Of a stretch of DNA of 14,658 bases, positions 1 to 7,341 are shown in pieces. Each line of letters opens with the position of its first letter. Position 1 is the first letter of the stretch. Location of the stretch: the NCBI GenBank assembly GCA_035542775.1, contig DATKKX010000079.1:1-14658 (forward strand), given 5' to 3'. The position numbers and the translations under genes were made by a program. A model generated the notes under the pieces. That model was not told where the DNA came from, did not search any database, and saw only the letters and a program-made list of their open reading frames with translations. Source of the stretch: DATKKX01 sp035542775. GTDB lineage: Bacteria; Planctomycetota; Phycisphaerae; UBA1845; UTPLA1.

Positions 1-94
1 CGCCCTCCAATGGTGAACTTGAAGAGCCCTCATCGCCGGGCTAGGGTTCGCCGAGGGAGGTGCGATCCGAGGGCCTTGGCGAAAAGGGTCATCC

Positions 95-1441
95 ATGATC
101 GACATCAAGATCATTCGCGAGAATCCGGAGAAGGTCCGGCACGCCTGCAAGGTGAAGAACATCGCCTGCGACGTGGACCGGCTGTTGGCGGTGGATGCCC
201 GGCGAAGGGCGATTCAGCAGGAGACGGACGCCCTGCGCAGCAAAAGCAAGGAACTCAGCAGCCAGGTCGGCCTGTACAAGAATCCCAAGAGCAAGTGGTA
301 TCAGGAAGCGTTGGCCAAGGGCCGCACCGATGCGGAGCTGCGCGCCGAGGGGGAGCGGATTCAGACCGAGTCAGCCAATATCCGCGAGAAGATCAAGACG
401 CTGGAAGAAGAGGCCAAGAACATCGTCGTCGAATTCCAGGCCCTCATGCTGACGGTCCCGCAGATTCCGTCAGACAAGACGCCGATCGGCAAGGATGAGC
501 ACGGCAACGTCGAGGTGCGGCGAGCCGGAACGGTGCGGAAATTCGAGTTCGAGCCCAAGGACCATGTCCAGCTCGGCAAGGACCTCGGCATCATCGACAT
601 CGACCGCGGCGTGAAGCTGGCCGGCTCGCGCAATTACCTCCTGCGCGGTGCGGGCATGCTCATGCACCAGGCGGTGCTGCGGCTGGCCATTGATATCATC
701 ACGTCGCGCGGCTACGAGCCCGTAACGGTGCCGGTGCTGGTGCGGGACGAGATGATGTACGGCACCGGCTATTACCCCGGCGGCGAGGAACAGGCCTATC
801 GCTGCGAGCGCGACGCGATGTCGCTGGTGGGAACCGCGGAGGTATCGCTGACGGCGATGTACGGCGACGAGATCCTCGAAGAGGCCGAGTTGCCCAAGAG
901 ATTCGCAGCCGTGTCGACTTGTTTTCGTCGGGAGGCCGGCGCCGCCGGCAAGGACACCTACGGCATCTATCGCATCCATTTCTTTGACAAGGTCGAGCAG
1001 GTGGTGCTGTGCAAAGCCGACGAGGCCGAGAGCGAAAAACGGCATCACGAGATCATCGCCAACGCCGAGGCCGTCTTGCAGGCCCTGGAGCTGCCCTACC
1101 GCGTCATGCAGGTCTGTACCGGCGACATGGGCCAGGGCAAGGTGGAGATGTACGACATCGAGACCTGGATGCCCTCCCGGAACGCCTACAGCGAGACGCA
1201 TAGCGCCTCGCGGTTCGGGGAGTTCCAGGCCAGACGATTGAACCTCCGCTATCGCGACGCCGACAAGAAAGTGCAATTCTGCCATACGCTGAACAACACG
1301 GTGATCGCCAGCCCGAGGATATTGATCCCGATCCTGGAACTGTACCAGAACGCCGACGGCTCCGTGACCGTGCCGAAGGCGCTGCGCGGATATATGAACG
1401 GCATGGAGCGGATCAGTGCGCAATCACACTTGGGCGCGTGA
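95..1441 (+). CDS. serS: Seryl-tRNA synthetase
   Basis: Class II aminoacyl-tRNA synthetase that charges tRNA-Ser with serine in the cytoplasm. The N-terminal tRNA-binding coiled-coil arm spans about residues 1-115 (starts MIDIKIIRENPEKVRHA). The catalytic core shows the TAE serine-binding motif (247-249), class II motif 2 with FRRE (277-280) and motif 3 around 400-415 with Arg408. The start at ATG 95 is supported by AAAAGGG six bases upstream. At 448 residues it is slightly longer than the usual 420-430; the extra length is an insertion near 58-80 in the coiled-coil arm. Motif 3 reads NNTVIASPRILIPILE, lacking the GLAVGR form of E. coli SerRS, and motif 2 is followed by HFFDKVE where HQFDKVE is usual. 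These look like lineage variants, not damage. The repeat protein follows 22 bases downstream, so the two are probably co-transcribed. Confidence 0.97.
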   Translation: MIDIKIIRENPEKVRHACKVKNIACDVDRLLAVDARRRAIQQETDALRSKSKELSSQVGLYKNPKSKWYQEALAKGRTDAELRAEGERIQTESANIREKIKTLEEEAKNIVVEFQALMLTVPQIPSDKTPIGKDEHGNVEVRRAGTVRKFEFEPKDHVQLGKDLGIIDIDRGVKLAGSRNYLLRGAGMLMHQAVLRLAIDIITSRGYEPVTVPVLVRDEMMYGTGYYPGGEEQAYRCERDAMSLVGTAEVSLTAMYGDEILEEAELPKRFAAVSTCFRREAGAAGKDTYGIYRIHFFDKVEQVVLCKADEAESEKRHHEIIANAEAVLQALELPYRVMQVCTGDMGQGKVEMYDIETWMPSRNAYSETHSASRFGEFQARRLNLRYRDADKKVQFCHTLNNTVIASPRILIPILELYQNADGSVTVPKALRGYMNGMERISAQSHLGA

Positions 1442-1463
1442 AGTGCCATAGAGGGTATCTGCG

Positions 1464-2399
1464 ATGCGAAAGAAGAAGCAGGCGCGTTATTCCCGGCTCA
1501 GCGATGCATTGATCATCAAATGGGCCAAGGCCCACTACAAGCGATTCGGCACCTGGCCGACCAACCTGTCGGGGCCGGTGGCGGGAGTCCCGGGCATGAC
1601 CTGGGCCATTGTCAACTACGCCTTGTCTGCCGGCAGTCGCGGATTTCGGGGCGGCGACAGTCTGCCGCGTTTTCTTCATCGGCGCGTCGGCAAGCCGCTG
1701 GGGCCCGGCAAGCCGGACCTCACGCTTAAGCAGATTATCACCTGGGCCAACCAGCACCATTCGCGAACCGGTCGTTGGCCCAATGTCCACTCCGGCCCGG
1801 TCGTCGGTGGGCAAGGTGAATCGTGGGCCTCCATCGACCAGGATCTGCGCGTGGGAGCGCGGGGGCTTCACGGCGGAACGACGCTGGCCCGCCTTCTGGA
1901 TTCCGTCGTCGGCCCCTCGCGCCGGCGAAAGAAACCGCCACTGACCATCCGCCAGATCCTCGTCTGGGCCGACCGGCATCACAAGAGGACCGGCGAGTGG
2001 CCCACCTATCTGTCAGGCCGAGTAAGGGATGCGCGAGGCGAGACTTGGGCGGGCGTCTCCGCCGCCCTGAGAGTTGGTGGACGCGGCCTGCCGGGCGGTG
2101 ACAAACTTACCGGTGTGCTGGCACGATATCGCGGACGGCCGGATGGACGAACCGGACGTCACCGGCGCATCTCGGTGCCTCAGATCCTGGCGTGGGCGGA
2201 ATCCTATCGTCGGCAGCACGGCCGCTGGCCCAGCATGGCCTCGGGACCGGTCGAGGGCCTTGATGATTTGACGTGGGGCGGGATTGACCGTGCCCTGCGC
2301 TGGGGCGCCCGTGGAGTGGAGGGCGGCAGATCGATCGCCCAATTGCTCCAAAAAGAGCGCGGATCGTCGGCCAAGTCCGGCTTCATAAAAAAGGCGTGA
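1464..2399 (+). CDS. Four-repeat Trp/Gly/Arg-rich protein of unknown function
   Basis: A 311-residue, strongly basic protein made almost entirely of four tandem repeats of 74-76 residues, at about 12-76, 86-150, 160-224 and 236-300. Each repeat has the order WA-x2-[H/Y], then G-x-WP, SG-x-V, [T/S]W, a D/A-L step, G-x-RG and GG. The anchoring tryptophans are W20, W94, W168 and W244. The linkers between repeats are short and rich in Pro, Lys and Arg. No signal peptide or membrane segment is visible, so it is probably cytoplasmic. The start ATG has GAGGG eight bases upstream. I recall this repeat from hypothetical proteins of planctomycetes, often in many copies, but know no function for it. The basic charge and regular Trp/Arg pattern would suit nucleic-acid binding, which is inference only. 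It lies 22 bases after serS and probably shares its transcript. Confidence 0.85.
   Translation: MRKKKQARYSRLSDALIIKWAKAHYKRFGTWPTNLSGPVAGVPGMTWAIVNYALSAGSRGFRGGDSLPRFLHRRVGKPLGPGKPDLTLKQIITWANQHHSRTGRWPNVHSGPVVGGQGESWASIDQDLRVGARGLHGGTTLARLLDSVVGPSRRRKKPPLTIRQILVWADRHHKRTGEWPTYLSGRVRDARGETWAGVSAALRVGGRGLPGGDKLTGVLARYRGRPDGRTGRHRRISVPQILAWAESYRRQHGRWPSMASGPVEGLDDLTWGGIDRALRWGARGVEGGRSIAQLLQKERGSSAKSGFIKKA
1497..2363 (+). repeat. Four tandem protein-coding repeats (about 222-228 bases each)
   Basis: The coding sequence contains four diverged units beginning near 1497, 1719, 1941 and 2169. They are clear at the protein level (invariant G-x-WP, SG-x-V, W and GG positions) but not near-identical in DNA. 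This indicates old duplications kept by selection on the protein rather than recent expansion. Confidence 0.8.
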
Positions 2400-2400
2400 T

Positions 2401-2419
2401 GGTTGAGCCGGGCTCACCC
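2401..2419. terminator. Possible weak bidirectional hairpin between convergent genes
   Basis: Just after the stop of the repeat protein, GGTTGAG (2401-2407) faces CTCACCC (2413-2419) across the loop CCGGG, pairing at six of seven positions. It lies between convergent genes, where a shared terminator is expected. There is no T tract on either side, so termination would need Rho or another aid. This is a weak call. Confidence 0.25.
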
Positions 2420-2506
2420 ATCACACCGCGTTTGGCTTCATATTTCACCGATCGGCTTTGGCTCGACCATCCGAGTGGGGCTTATCTCCTACGCCCGCGT
2501 TCCGGC

Positions 2507-2767
2507 CTACTCCATGATGAACCCGTCGAAGTTGTCGGCGACCTCTTCCATGACCGCGCCGCGATATTCGGCGGCGCTCTGAATCTCGGCCGTCGGGTCG
2601 TAGTAAGTGGCGGCCGGAACGCCGTAGTAGGCGCTGGTGTACCAGGGATTCACGTACCCGATCCCGTCCACCCACATTTCATCGCAGCCCGTGGAACCAA
2701 CCACCGCCGCCAAACCCGCCAGAACCAGCACCGCCAGCGTCGCGACGTCTTTCACCTTGGCTTTCAT
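2507..2767 (-). CDS. Small putative lipoprotein, function unknown
   Basis: An 86-residue protein starting MKAKVKDVATLAVLVLAGL, with a positively charged n-region, a hydrophobic stretch at about 8-24 and a lipobox-like GSTGC ending at Cys28. It is probably lipidated there and membrane-anchored. The mature part of under 60 residues is Tyr/Ala-rich and acidic (NPWYTSAYYGVPAATYYDP) and ends in FDGFIME. A longer reading frame runs upstream to 2950, but the ATG at 2767 is chosen because AAAGGAGAG lies seven to eight bases before it and the signal peptide begins exactly there. Ser at the -3 position of the lipobox is unusual but tolerated. I recognise no family. It is separated by 391 bases from the NTase module upstream and so is probably transcribed separately. 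Confidence 0.75.
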   Translation of the reverse strand: MKAKVKDVATLAVLVLAGLAAVVGSTGCDEMWVDGIGYVNPWYTSAYYGVPAATYYDPTAEIQSAAEYRGAVMEEVADNFDGFIME

Positions 2768-3158
2768 GGGAATCTCTCCTTTTGTTCTCTGATCTCGGTC
2801 GTTTCTCTCTTTTGTCCGGCCTTTCTGGGCCGGTGTCAGGCTCCCTCGCCTGCCAACACTCAGAGCGAGATTCACCGGCCGGCGCTCCGCGGACCGCGGG
2901 CTGTTCGTAATTCGCTGGAAAAGAGAGTCTTGCGGCTGGGTCAGGGGCAAGAAATGGATGGGTCTGCCAGCCTGAATGAGGGCGACCGACCTTGCGCGGC
3001 TGTTTACGGCAAGTCACCTCCGGTAATCGTCAGGGATGAGCCCAAGGCGATGGTGCCGCACAGCTGCTGCCCGGGAAGATGAGGCGGCCGTCAGCGCCGC
3101 TGGGCATCCTTTGTTCGTGAAGAAGTCTTGCGTGCCGCGGATCCGCCACAGGTTGACG
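2768..3158 (-). other. Non-coding 391-base gap containing the lipoprotein leader
   Basis: No convincing gene lies here; the open frames in it lack family resemblance or plausible starts. Read on the minus strand, the part next to the lipoprotein start holds two hairpins three bases apart: CAGGC/GCCTG (2837-2852) and CCGGCC/GGCCGG with a six-base loop (2816-2833). They are followed by a purine-rich stretch holding two near-identical copies of ACAAAAG(G)AGAG, at 2805-2815 and 2774-2785. The second copy is the ribosome binding site. Further upstream is CCGCGG-A-CCGCGG (2887-2899). No clear sigma70 promoter is visible. The rest, 2900-3158, shows nothing I can name. Confidence 0.5.
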
Positions 3159-3641
3159 CTACGCCTGCCGAAGGTGGTCGCGAATCGCTTCCAGTTCCGT
3201 CGCCGCTTGAATATCCCTCGGTCTGCCCATCGCTCGTTTTGCATCGATGAGACCGTCCGGCGCTAGGACACGGCATGGCCGGCCGGCAATGTCCAGCGTG
3301 ACGCTGCGACGTGAAACTTGCTCGAAGTCGCCGATCCCGGTTATTTCGGAGAGCAAATCGACCTGACCCCAATCGCAGAGAATGTAGAGGTTCTCGTAAC
3401 CCTCCAGCTTGGAAGGATCCAGAGGCACGGGAGGGCGATTGGGGTTCATCCACCAGCGCGGATTCAAATCGGCGATTGCGGCGAGTAGCCGGACGATATT
3501 CTCTCGCGTCATCGGCGCACAAACGTCGAGGTCTTCCGTGACCATGCCGGAACCATGCGCGGTTCCGGCCAGGCCATCGACGATGACGAACTCTACCTGC
3601 TGATCACTCAGCCGTCCCAGGATGTCGAGGGTCGAACCCAT
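3159..3641 (-). CDS. Nucleotidyltransferase-fold protein (AbiEii/DUF6036-like)
   Basis: A 160-residue protein of the DNA polymerase beta-like nucleotidyltransferase superfamily. The N-terminus reads EFVIVDGLAGTAHGS (about 17-31), followed by TEDLD (35-39) giving the acidic pair Asp37/Asp39, and a third acid in GQVDLL (Asp95). The C-terminal LIDAKRAMGRPRD (131-143) matches the conserved tail of small NTases of this type. The usual GG of the first motif is DG here. ATG 3641 is chosen over ATG 3695 because family members begin a short distance before the first beta strand; a weak AGGCAGG lies upstream. The start overlaps the end of the partner gene by 38 bases, implying translational coupling. 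Such proteins include toxins that modify tRNA or proteins, but the substrate cannot be read from sequence. Confidence 0.8.
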   Translation of the reverse strand: MGSTLDILGRLSDQQVEFVIVDGLAGTAHGSGMVTEDLDVCAPMTRENIVRLLAAIADLNPRWWMNPNRPPVPLDPSKLEGYENLYILCDWGQVDLLSEITGIGDFEQVSRRSVTLDIAGRPCRVLAPDGLIDAKRAMGRPRDIQAATELEAIRDHLRQA

Positions 3642-3837
3642 AATATCGCCTGCCTGCTTCGCGCATTGCCCGAACCAGCCCCAGGGCCTGCTCATGCCGC
3701 TGGAGCCGCTCGGTCGGTGTCAGCGTGAGCAGGTACTCGATCTGACTGACGTCGATTCCGAAGTCAATCGCCGCCTGCCAGGCCTTGCCATAACACGGCC
3801 CCTGCGGCGCGCCCCGGTTTGATACCTGCATGGTCAT
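3604..3837 (-). CDS. Small partner protein of the nucleotidyltransferase
   Basis: A protein of about 77 residues containing QVSNRGAPQGPCYGKAWQ, then a predicted helical part LLTLTPTERLQRHEQALGLVRAMREAG, ending YYGFDPRHPGTAE. I recall similar short proteins encoded just before small nucleotidyltransferases, but know no named family or tested function. Its stop lies inside the NTase gene (38-base overlap). The start is uncertain: GTG 3855, ATG 3837 and ATG 3831 are all possible, none with a good ribosome binding site. ATG 3837 is taken as a compromise, and the conserved part begins about residue 4. No helix-turn-helix is obvious, so it does not look like AbiEi. It is divergent from recQ, with which it shares about 119 bases of upstream DNA. 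Confidence 0.7.
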   Translation of the reverse strand: MTMQVSNRGAPQGPCYGKAWQAAIDFGIDVSQIEYLLTLTPTERLQRHEQALGLVRAMREAGRRYYGFDPRHPGTAE

Positions 3838-3920
3838 CCGCACGGGATTGCACACTCGATACCGTCACATGGGAGACAGGACGCCGGCCGTCCCCCTTGT
3901 CTGCCCGGGCCCCTCCGGCG

Positions 3921-3949
3921 TGGACGATCCGGCCTGCCAAATGTACAAT
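3921..3949 (+). promoter_or_regulatory. sigma70-like promoter of recQ, predicting a leaderless mRNA
   Basis: TGGACG (3921-3926, four of six to TTGACA) and TACAAT (3944-3949, five of six to TATAAT) are spaced by exactly 17 bases. Transcription would start at about 3956, one base from the recQ ATG at 3957. That fits the absence of any Shine-Dalgarno sequence before that ATG. Confidence 0.5.
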
Positions 3950-3956
3950 TCCCGTC

Positions 3957-6197
3957 ATGTCCGGGGTCGGAGCAGCACAATCCTCCACTTTGCAGGGCAT
4001 CATGCAAGCCGTTCGCCGGTACTGGGGCTTCAACACCCTGCGCCCCTTGCAGGAGCAGGCCATCCTCGCCGGCCTGGAAGGCCGCGACTCGCTGGTGGTC
4101 ATGCCCACGGGCGGCGGCAAATCGCTCTGCTACCAGGTCCCGCCGCTGCTTGCCGGCCGCACCGACATCGTCGTCTCGCCGCTCATCGCCCTGATGAAAG
4201 ACCAGCGCGACGCCTTGCAGCGATGCGGCTATCCCGCCGCGACCATGCACAGCAACATGACCTCGGAGGAGTTGCGGGCGTCCGAGGCCCAACTCGCCGC
4301 GGGCACGGTGCGACTCCTGTTCGTGGCGCCGGAAAGGCTGGTCATGCCGCGCTTTCTGGGCATGCTTGAACGGCTCGACATCCGCGCCTTCGCCATCGAC
4401 GAGGCCCATTGCATCAGCCACTGGGGCCATGATTTCCGCCCCGAGTACCGCCACCTTGCCATCCTCAAGAGGCGGTTTCCCAGGGCCAGCCTGCACGCCT
4501 ACACCGCCACCGCTACGCAGCGCGTGCGCCAGGACATCGTCGAGCAGTTGCGTCTCGCAGACCCGTCAATCCTCATCGGCACCTTCGACCGCCCCAACCT
4601 GGTTTATCGCGTCATCCCACGGGTGGATGTCTATGCCCAGACCCTGGAAACGGTTCGGCGCCACGCCCGCCAGGCGGTCATCGTCTACTGCATCAGCCGC
4701 CGAGATACCGAAGCGATGGCCGAATGGCTGGTGCAGAACAAGATTCGCGCCGCGCATTACCACGCCGGCATGGAGAGCGATGACCGCCGCCGTACGCAGG
4801 ATGCCTTCGCTGAAGAAAAGCTCGACGTCATCGTCGCCACCGTCGCGTTCGGAATGGGCATCGACCGCGGCGACGTGCGTTCCGTGATCCATGCCGCCAT
4901 GCCCAAGAGCCTCGAACACTATCAGCAGGAGACCGGGCGGGCCGGCCGCGACGGTCTGGAAGCCGAGTGCGTCCTGTTCTACTCCGCCGCGGATGCCATC
5001 AAATGGGAATCGCTGATCGACAAAGGCGCCGAGAACGCCGCGGAACCGGCGGAGGTCAGCAAGGCCGGCCGCCGCTTGCTCCGCCAGATGCAGGCCTACG
5101 CCGGAACCGGCGTCTGCCGCCATCGGGCCATCAGCGAGCATTTCGGGCAGAGCTACCCGCGCGACAACTGCGGCGCCTGTGACATCTGCCTTGACGAGGC
5201 GGAAACCGTCGCCGACGCCACCATCATCGCCCAGAAAATTCTCTCCTGCGTCGCCCGTGTCGAAGAACGCTTCGGCGCCGGCCACGTCATCGACGTGCTG
5301 CGCGGCGGCAAGACCGAGATGATCCAGCGGTGGGGCCATGAGCGGCTCAGCACCTACGGATTGTTGAAGGAGATCGATCGCAAGAGCCTCACAAACCTGG
5401 TTTATCAACTGATCGACCAGGGGCTGCTTGATCGCAGCGACGGCGATCTGCCGACCCTCAAACTGAATGACGCCTCATGGCAGGTACTGCGAGGTAAGCG
5501 GCAAGTGAGGCTCATGAAGCCTGCGACCGCGGGACCGAAACGCACCAAGGCCGAGGCGGAATCCTGGGAAGGCGTCGATTCGGGCCTATTCGAAAGCCTG
5601 CGAGGACTGCGCCGCGATCTCGCGGAAAAAGACCGCGTGCCCGTGTACTTCATCTTCGGCGACGTGACCCTTCGCGAGCTGGCCCGCATCCGCCCGACAA
5701 CACTCACGCGGTTCGCCTCGATCCGCGGTATCGGTCAGACGAAACTCGCCGACTACGGCAAGACCTTCACGGAGCACATCCGGTCCTACTGCAAAGCACA
5801 TGGTCTTGAGGCCGATCAGGCAGGCAGCGATGAAGCACTCCGACGAATCCCTCGGCGCGTGACCGCGGCGAAGCGAACCGCATTGGTCCTTTTTGCCCAC
5901 GGCGCCTCCATCGAGGATGTCATGAAGGCCATCGACCGTGCTCGCAGCACGACCATGCAGTACCTCGTCGAATACATCGCCGCCGAGTGCCCGCAGAGGA
6001 TCGATCGCTGGGTCGCCCCCGAGACGTACAAGCTGGTGGCCGGCGCCGCCCGACGCCTGGGCACCACCCCGCTGCGGCCCATCTTCGACGCCCTGGACGG
6101 CCGTATTCCGTACGACACCATCCGCCTCGTCGCCAGGCACCTGGATGCTGTCGGAGCGGTCGAACCAACTGACAAATCACCGTCGTCAGGGCGATGA
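3957..6197 (+). CDS. recQ: ATP-dependent DNA helicase RecQ
   Basis: A 3'-5' superfamily 2 DNA helicase for recombination and replication-fork repair, 746 residues from ATG 3957. The order of domains is complete. The helicase core has Walker A TGGGKS (51-56), DEAH (148-151) and motif VI QETGRAGRDG (324-333). The RecQ zinc-binding part has Cys387, 405, 408 and 411. A winged-helix RQC region covers about 420-515. HRDC covers about 542-612. A C-terminal helix-turn-helix domain of the HTH_40 kind lies at about 635-735. E. coli RecQ is near 610 residues and lacks this last domain, but many bacterial RecQ proteins have it. The frame stays open upstream to TTG 3819. ATG 3957 is preferred because the family N-terminus begins shortly after it and a promoter ends just before it. 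ATG 4002 is a less likely alternative. Confidence 0.96.
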   Translation: MSGVGAAQSSTLQGIMQAVRRYWGFNTLRPLQEQAILAGLEGRDSLVVMPTGGGKSLCYQVPPLLAGRTDIVVSPLIALMKDQRDALQRCGYPAATMHSNMTSEELRASEAQLAAGTVRLLFVAPERLVMPRFLGMLERLDIRAFAIDEAHCISHWGHDFRPEYRHLAILKRRFPRASLHAYTATATQRVRQDIVEQLRLADPSILIGTFDRPNLVYRVIPRVDVYAQTLETVRRHARQAVIVYCISRRDTEAMAEWLVQNKIRAAHYHAGMESDDRRRTQDAFAEEKLDVIVATVAFGMGIDRGDVRSVIHAAMPKSLEHYQQETGRAGRDGLEAECVLFYSAADAIKWESLIDKGAENAAEPAEVSKAGRRLLRQMQAYAGTGVCRHRAISEHFGQSYPRDNCGACDICLDEAETVADATIIAQKILSCVARVEERFGAGHVIDVLRGGKTEMIQRWGHERLSTYGLLKEIDRKSLTNLVYQLIDQGLLDRSDGDLPTLKLNDASWQVLRGKRQVRLMKPATAGPKRTKAEAESWEGVDSGLFESLRGLRRDLAEKDRVPVYFIFGDVTLRELARIRPTTLTRFASIRGIGQTKLADYGKTFTEHIRSYCKAHGLEADQAGSDEALRRIPRRVTAAKRTALVLFAHGASIEDVMKAIDRARSTTMQYLVEYIAAECPQRIDRWVAPETYKLVAGAARRLGTTPLRPIFDALDGRIPYDTIRLVARHLDAVGAVEPTDKSPSSGR

Positions 6198-6288
6198 TCT
6201 CCTACCGAGTTGCTGAGGCGGGCGGCGCATCTTGCGATTCTTTCCGGCCTGCCCCAAGATGTGGCCCGCAAAGCCGGAGGATTCACCG

Positions 6289-6708
6289 ATGGAAGAGCCC
6301 GTGTTTCCCGATAAGAAGCAGCCTCCCGCGGCCGGCGATCTCACCCGCGCCTTCGGAAAGGCCAAACGCCACTGGGACGACCTGGCCGGTCATATCTCCT
6401 CGCTGGGCCCGGCGGCAAAGCCGGAGTGGAAGCATTACGGCAAGAGAAGCGGCTGGGTCTACGTCCTGCGGGGCAAGAAGAACAACCTGCTCTACCTGAT
6501 ACCCCATGAGAAACACTTCGTGGCCAGTTTCGCCTTCGGAGAGAAGGCCGTACGGGCCGCCCTCGAATCCGACCTCCCGGCGCCCGTGGTGGAGATGGTC
6601 CGACAGTCTCCGAAGTACCCCGAGGGACGGGCGGTGCGGTTGAAGGTGACATCCGCCGCCGATGTGAAGATCGCCAAGCGCCTGTTGGCTATCAAGCTGG
6701 ACAACTGA
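6289..6708 (+). CDS. DUF3788-like protein
   Basis: A 139-residue soluble protein starting MEEPVFPDKKQPPAAGDL. The central part W-KHYGKRSGWVYVLRGKKNNLLYL, followed by F-ASFAFGEKAVRAALESDLP, and the C-terminal EGRAVRLKVTSAADVKIAKRLLAIKLDN match what I remember of DUF3788, a family without assigned function. The GW, GEKA and EGR positions are the family hallmarks. ATG 6289 is chosen over the in-frame 6232 because GGAGG (6276-6280) sits eight bases before it and the family N-terminus begins there. It follows recQ by 91 bases and precedes the lipoprotein by 17, so the latter two are likely co-transcribed. No signal peptide or membrane segment is seen. Confidence 0.8.
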   Translation: MEEPVFPDKKQPPAAGDLTRAFGKAKRHWDDLAGHISSLGPAAKPEWKHYGKRSGWVYVLRGKKNNLLYLIPHEKHFVASFAFGEKAVRAALESDLPAPVVEMVRQSPKYPEGRAVRLKVTSAADVKIAKRLLAIKLDN

Positions 6709-6725
6709 GGAAAGGGTAATCTGAC

Positions 6726-7274
6726 ATGAGGCACCGCGGTGCAGACTCTTACGCCACACGGCCGGCAGCGGCAAAGATGAAGACGCGGCCCGGCTGCGTC
6801 GCATTCCCCGAGGGCCGCGCTTTTTACCGGCTCCCCGTGCTGGCGTCGGCGGCGTTGGCCGCGATGCTCCTGCCCGGCGGCTGCGGCCGGCCGGCTGTCG
6901 ATCACGCTGACATCCGCGCCGTGCTTGCCCGGCAGACCGAAGCCTGGAACCATGGCGATATCGAGGGCTTCATGCAGGCGTATTGGAAGTCGGACCAGAC
7001 GGTCTTCCGCTCACCCAAGGGTGAGACGCACGGGTGGGAGGCGGTGCTCGACCGGTACAAGCAGAGCTACCCGACGCCTGAGAAAATGGGGCGTCTCGCC
7101 TTCGAGGGCCTGCAAATCTCCCAGACCGGCGAGGACAAGGCCGATGTTTCCGGGCGCTATCGCCTGGAAACCGGCGCCGGCAGAGCCGGCATTCAGACCG
7201 GGCGATTCTACCTGACCATGCGGCGAATCGACGGCGCGTGGTTGATCGTCAACGACTACACGGTGGGGGGATGA
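6726..7274 (+). CDS. Putative lipoprotein with a DUF4440/SnoaL-like domain
   Basis: A 182-residue protein. After a polar N-terminus of about 33 residues comes a hydrophobic stretch (RLPVLASAALAAMLLPGGC) ending at Cys53, a likely lipobox, though with Pro at -3. The rest (58-182) is a single cone-shaped NTF2/SnoaL-like domain of the DUF4440 type. It begins HADIRAVLARQTEAWNHGDIEGFMQAYW and ends GAWLIVNDYTVGG, which is the typical first helix and last strand of the fold. It may bind a small ligand or have a minor enzymatic role; the family does not allow a better guess. The start ATG 6726 has AAAGGG nine bases upstream. ATG 6777 would give a more usual signal peptide length and remains possible. 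The gene converges with the pseudopilin gene, with 67 bases between them. Confidence 0.75.
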   Translation: MRHRGADSYATRPAAAKMKTRPGCVAFPEGRAFYRLPVLASAALAAMLLPGGCGRPAVDHADIRAVLARQTEAWNHGDIEGFMQAYWKSDQTVFRSPKGETHGWEAVLDRYKQSYPTPEKMGRLAFEGLQISQTGEDKADVSGRYRLETGAGRAGIQTGRFYLTMRRIDGAWLIVNDYTVGG

Positions 7275-7284
7275 TACGGCGCGG

Positions 7285-7318
7285 CGGCTCGCAATGACCC
7301 GGCTGATCACGGGAGCCG
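7285..7318. terminator. Possible hairpin between convergent genes
   Basis: CGGCTC (7285-7290) pairs with GAGCCG (7313-7318), and an inner CCG/CGG (7299-7301 with 7310-7312) can extend the fold across an asymmetric loop. It lies between the convergent DUF4440 lipoprotein and pseudopilin genes. No T tract follows on either strand, so its role as terminator is only suggested by position. Confidence 0.22.
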
Positions 7319-7341
7319 TCCAAGAGGCCGCAAGTCTATCG

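Noticed and set aside
1..94. A leader element or riboswitch before serS.
   Set aside because: Only a ribosome binding site (AAAAGGG) is clear. No T-box features or convincing stem are visible in the short piece available.
470..1423. Minus-strand frame of 317 residues opposite serS.
   Set aside because: Antisense shadow of a clear class II synthetase, with a His/Gly/Leu-biased composition and no family resemblance.
2396..3082. Open frame of 228 residues on the plus strand.
   Set aside because: It runs antisense across the small lipoprotein, which has a good ribosome binding site and signal peptide. The translated composition (many Arg, Pro, His and short Ser runs) resembles no protein family.
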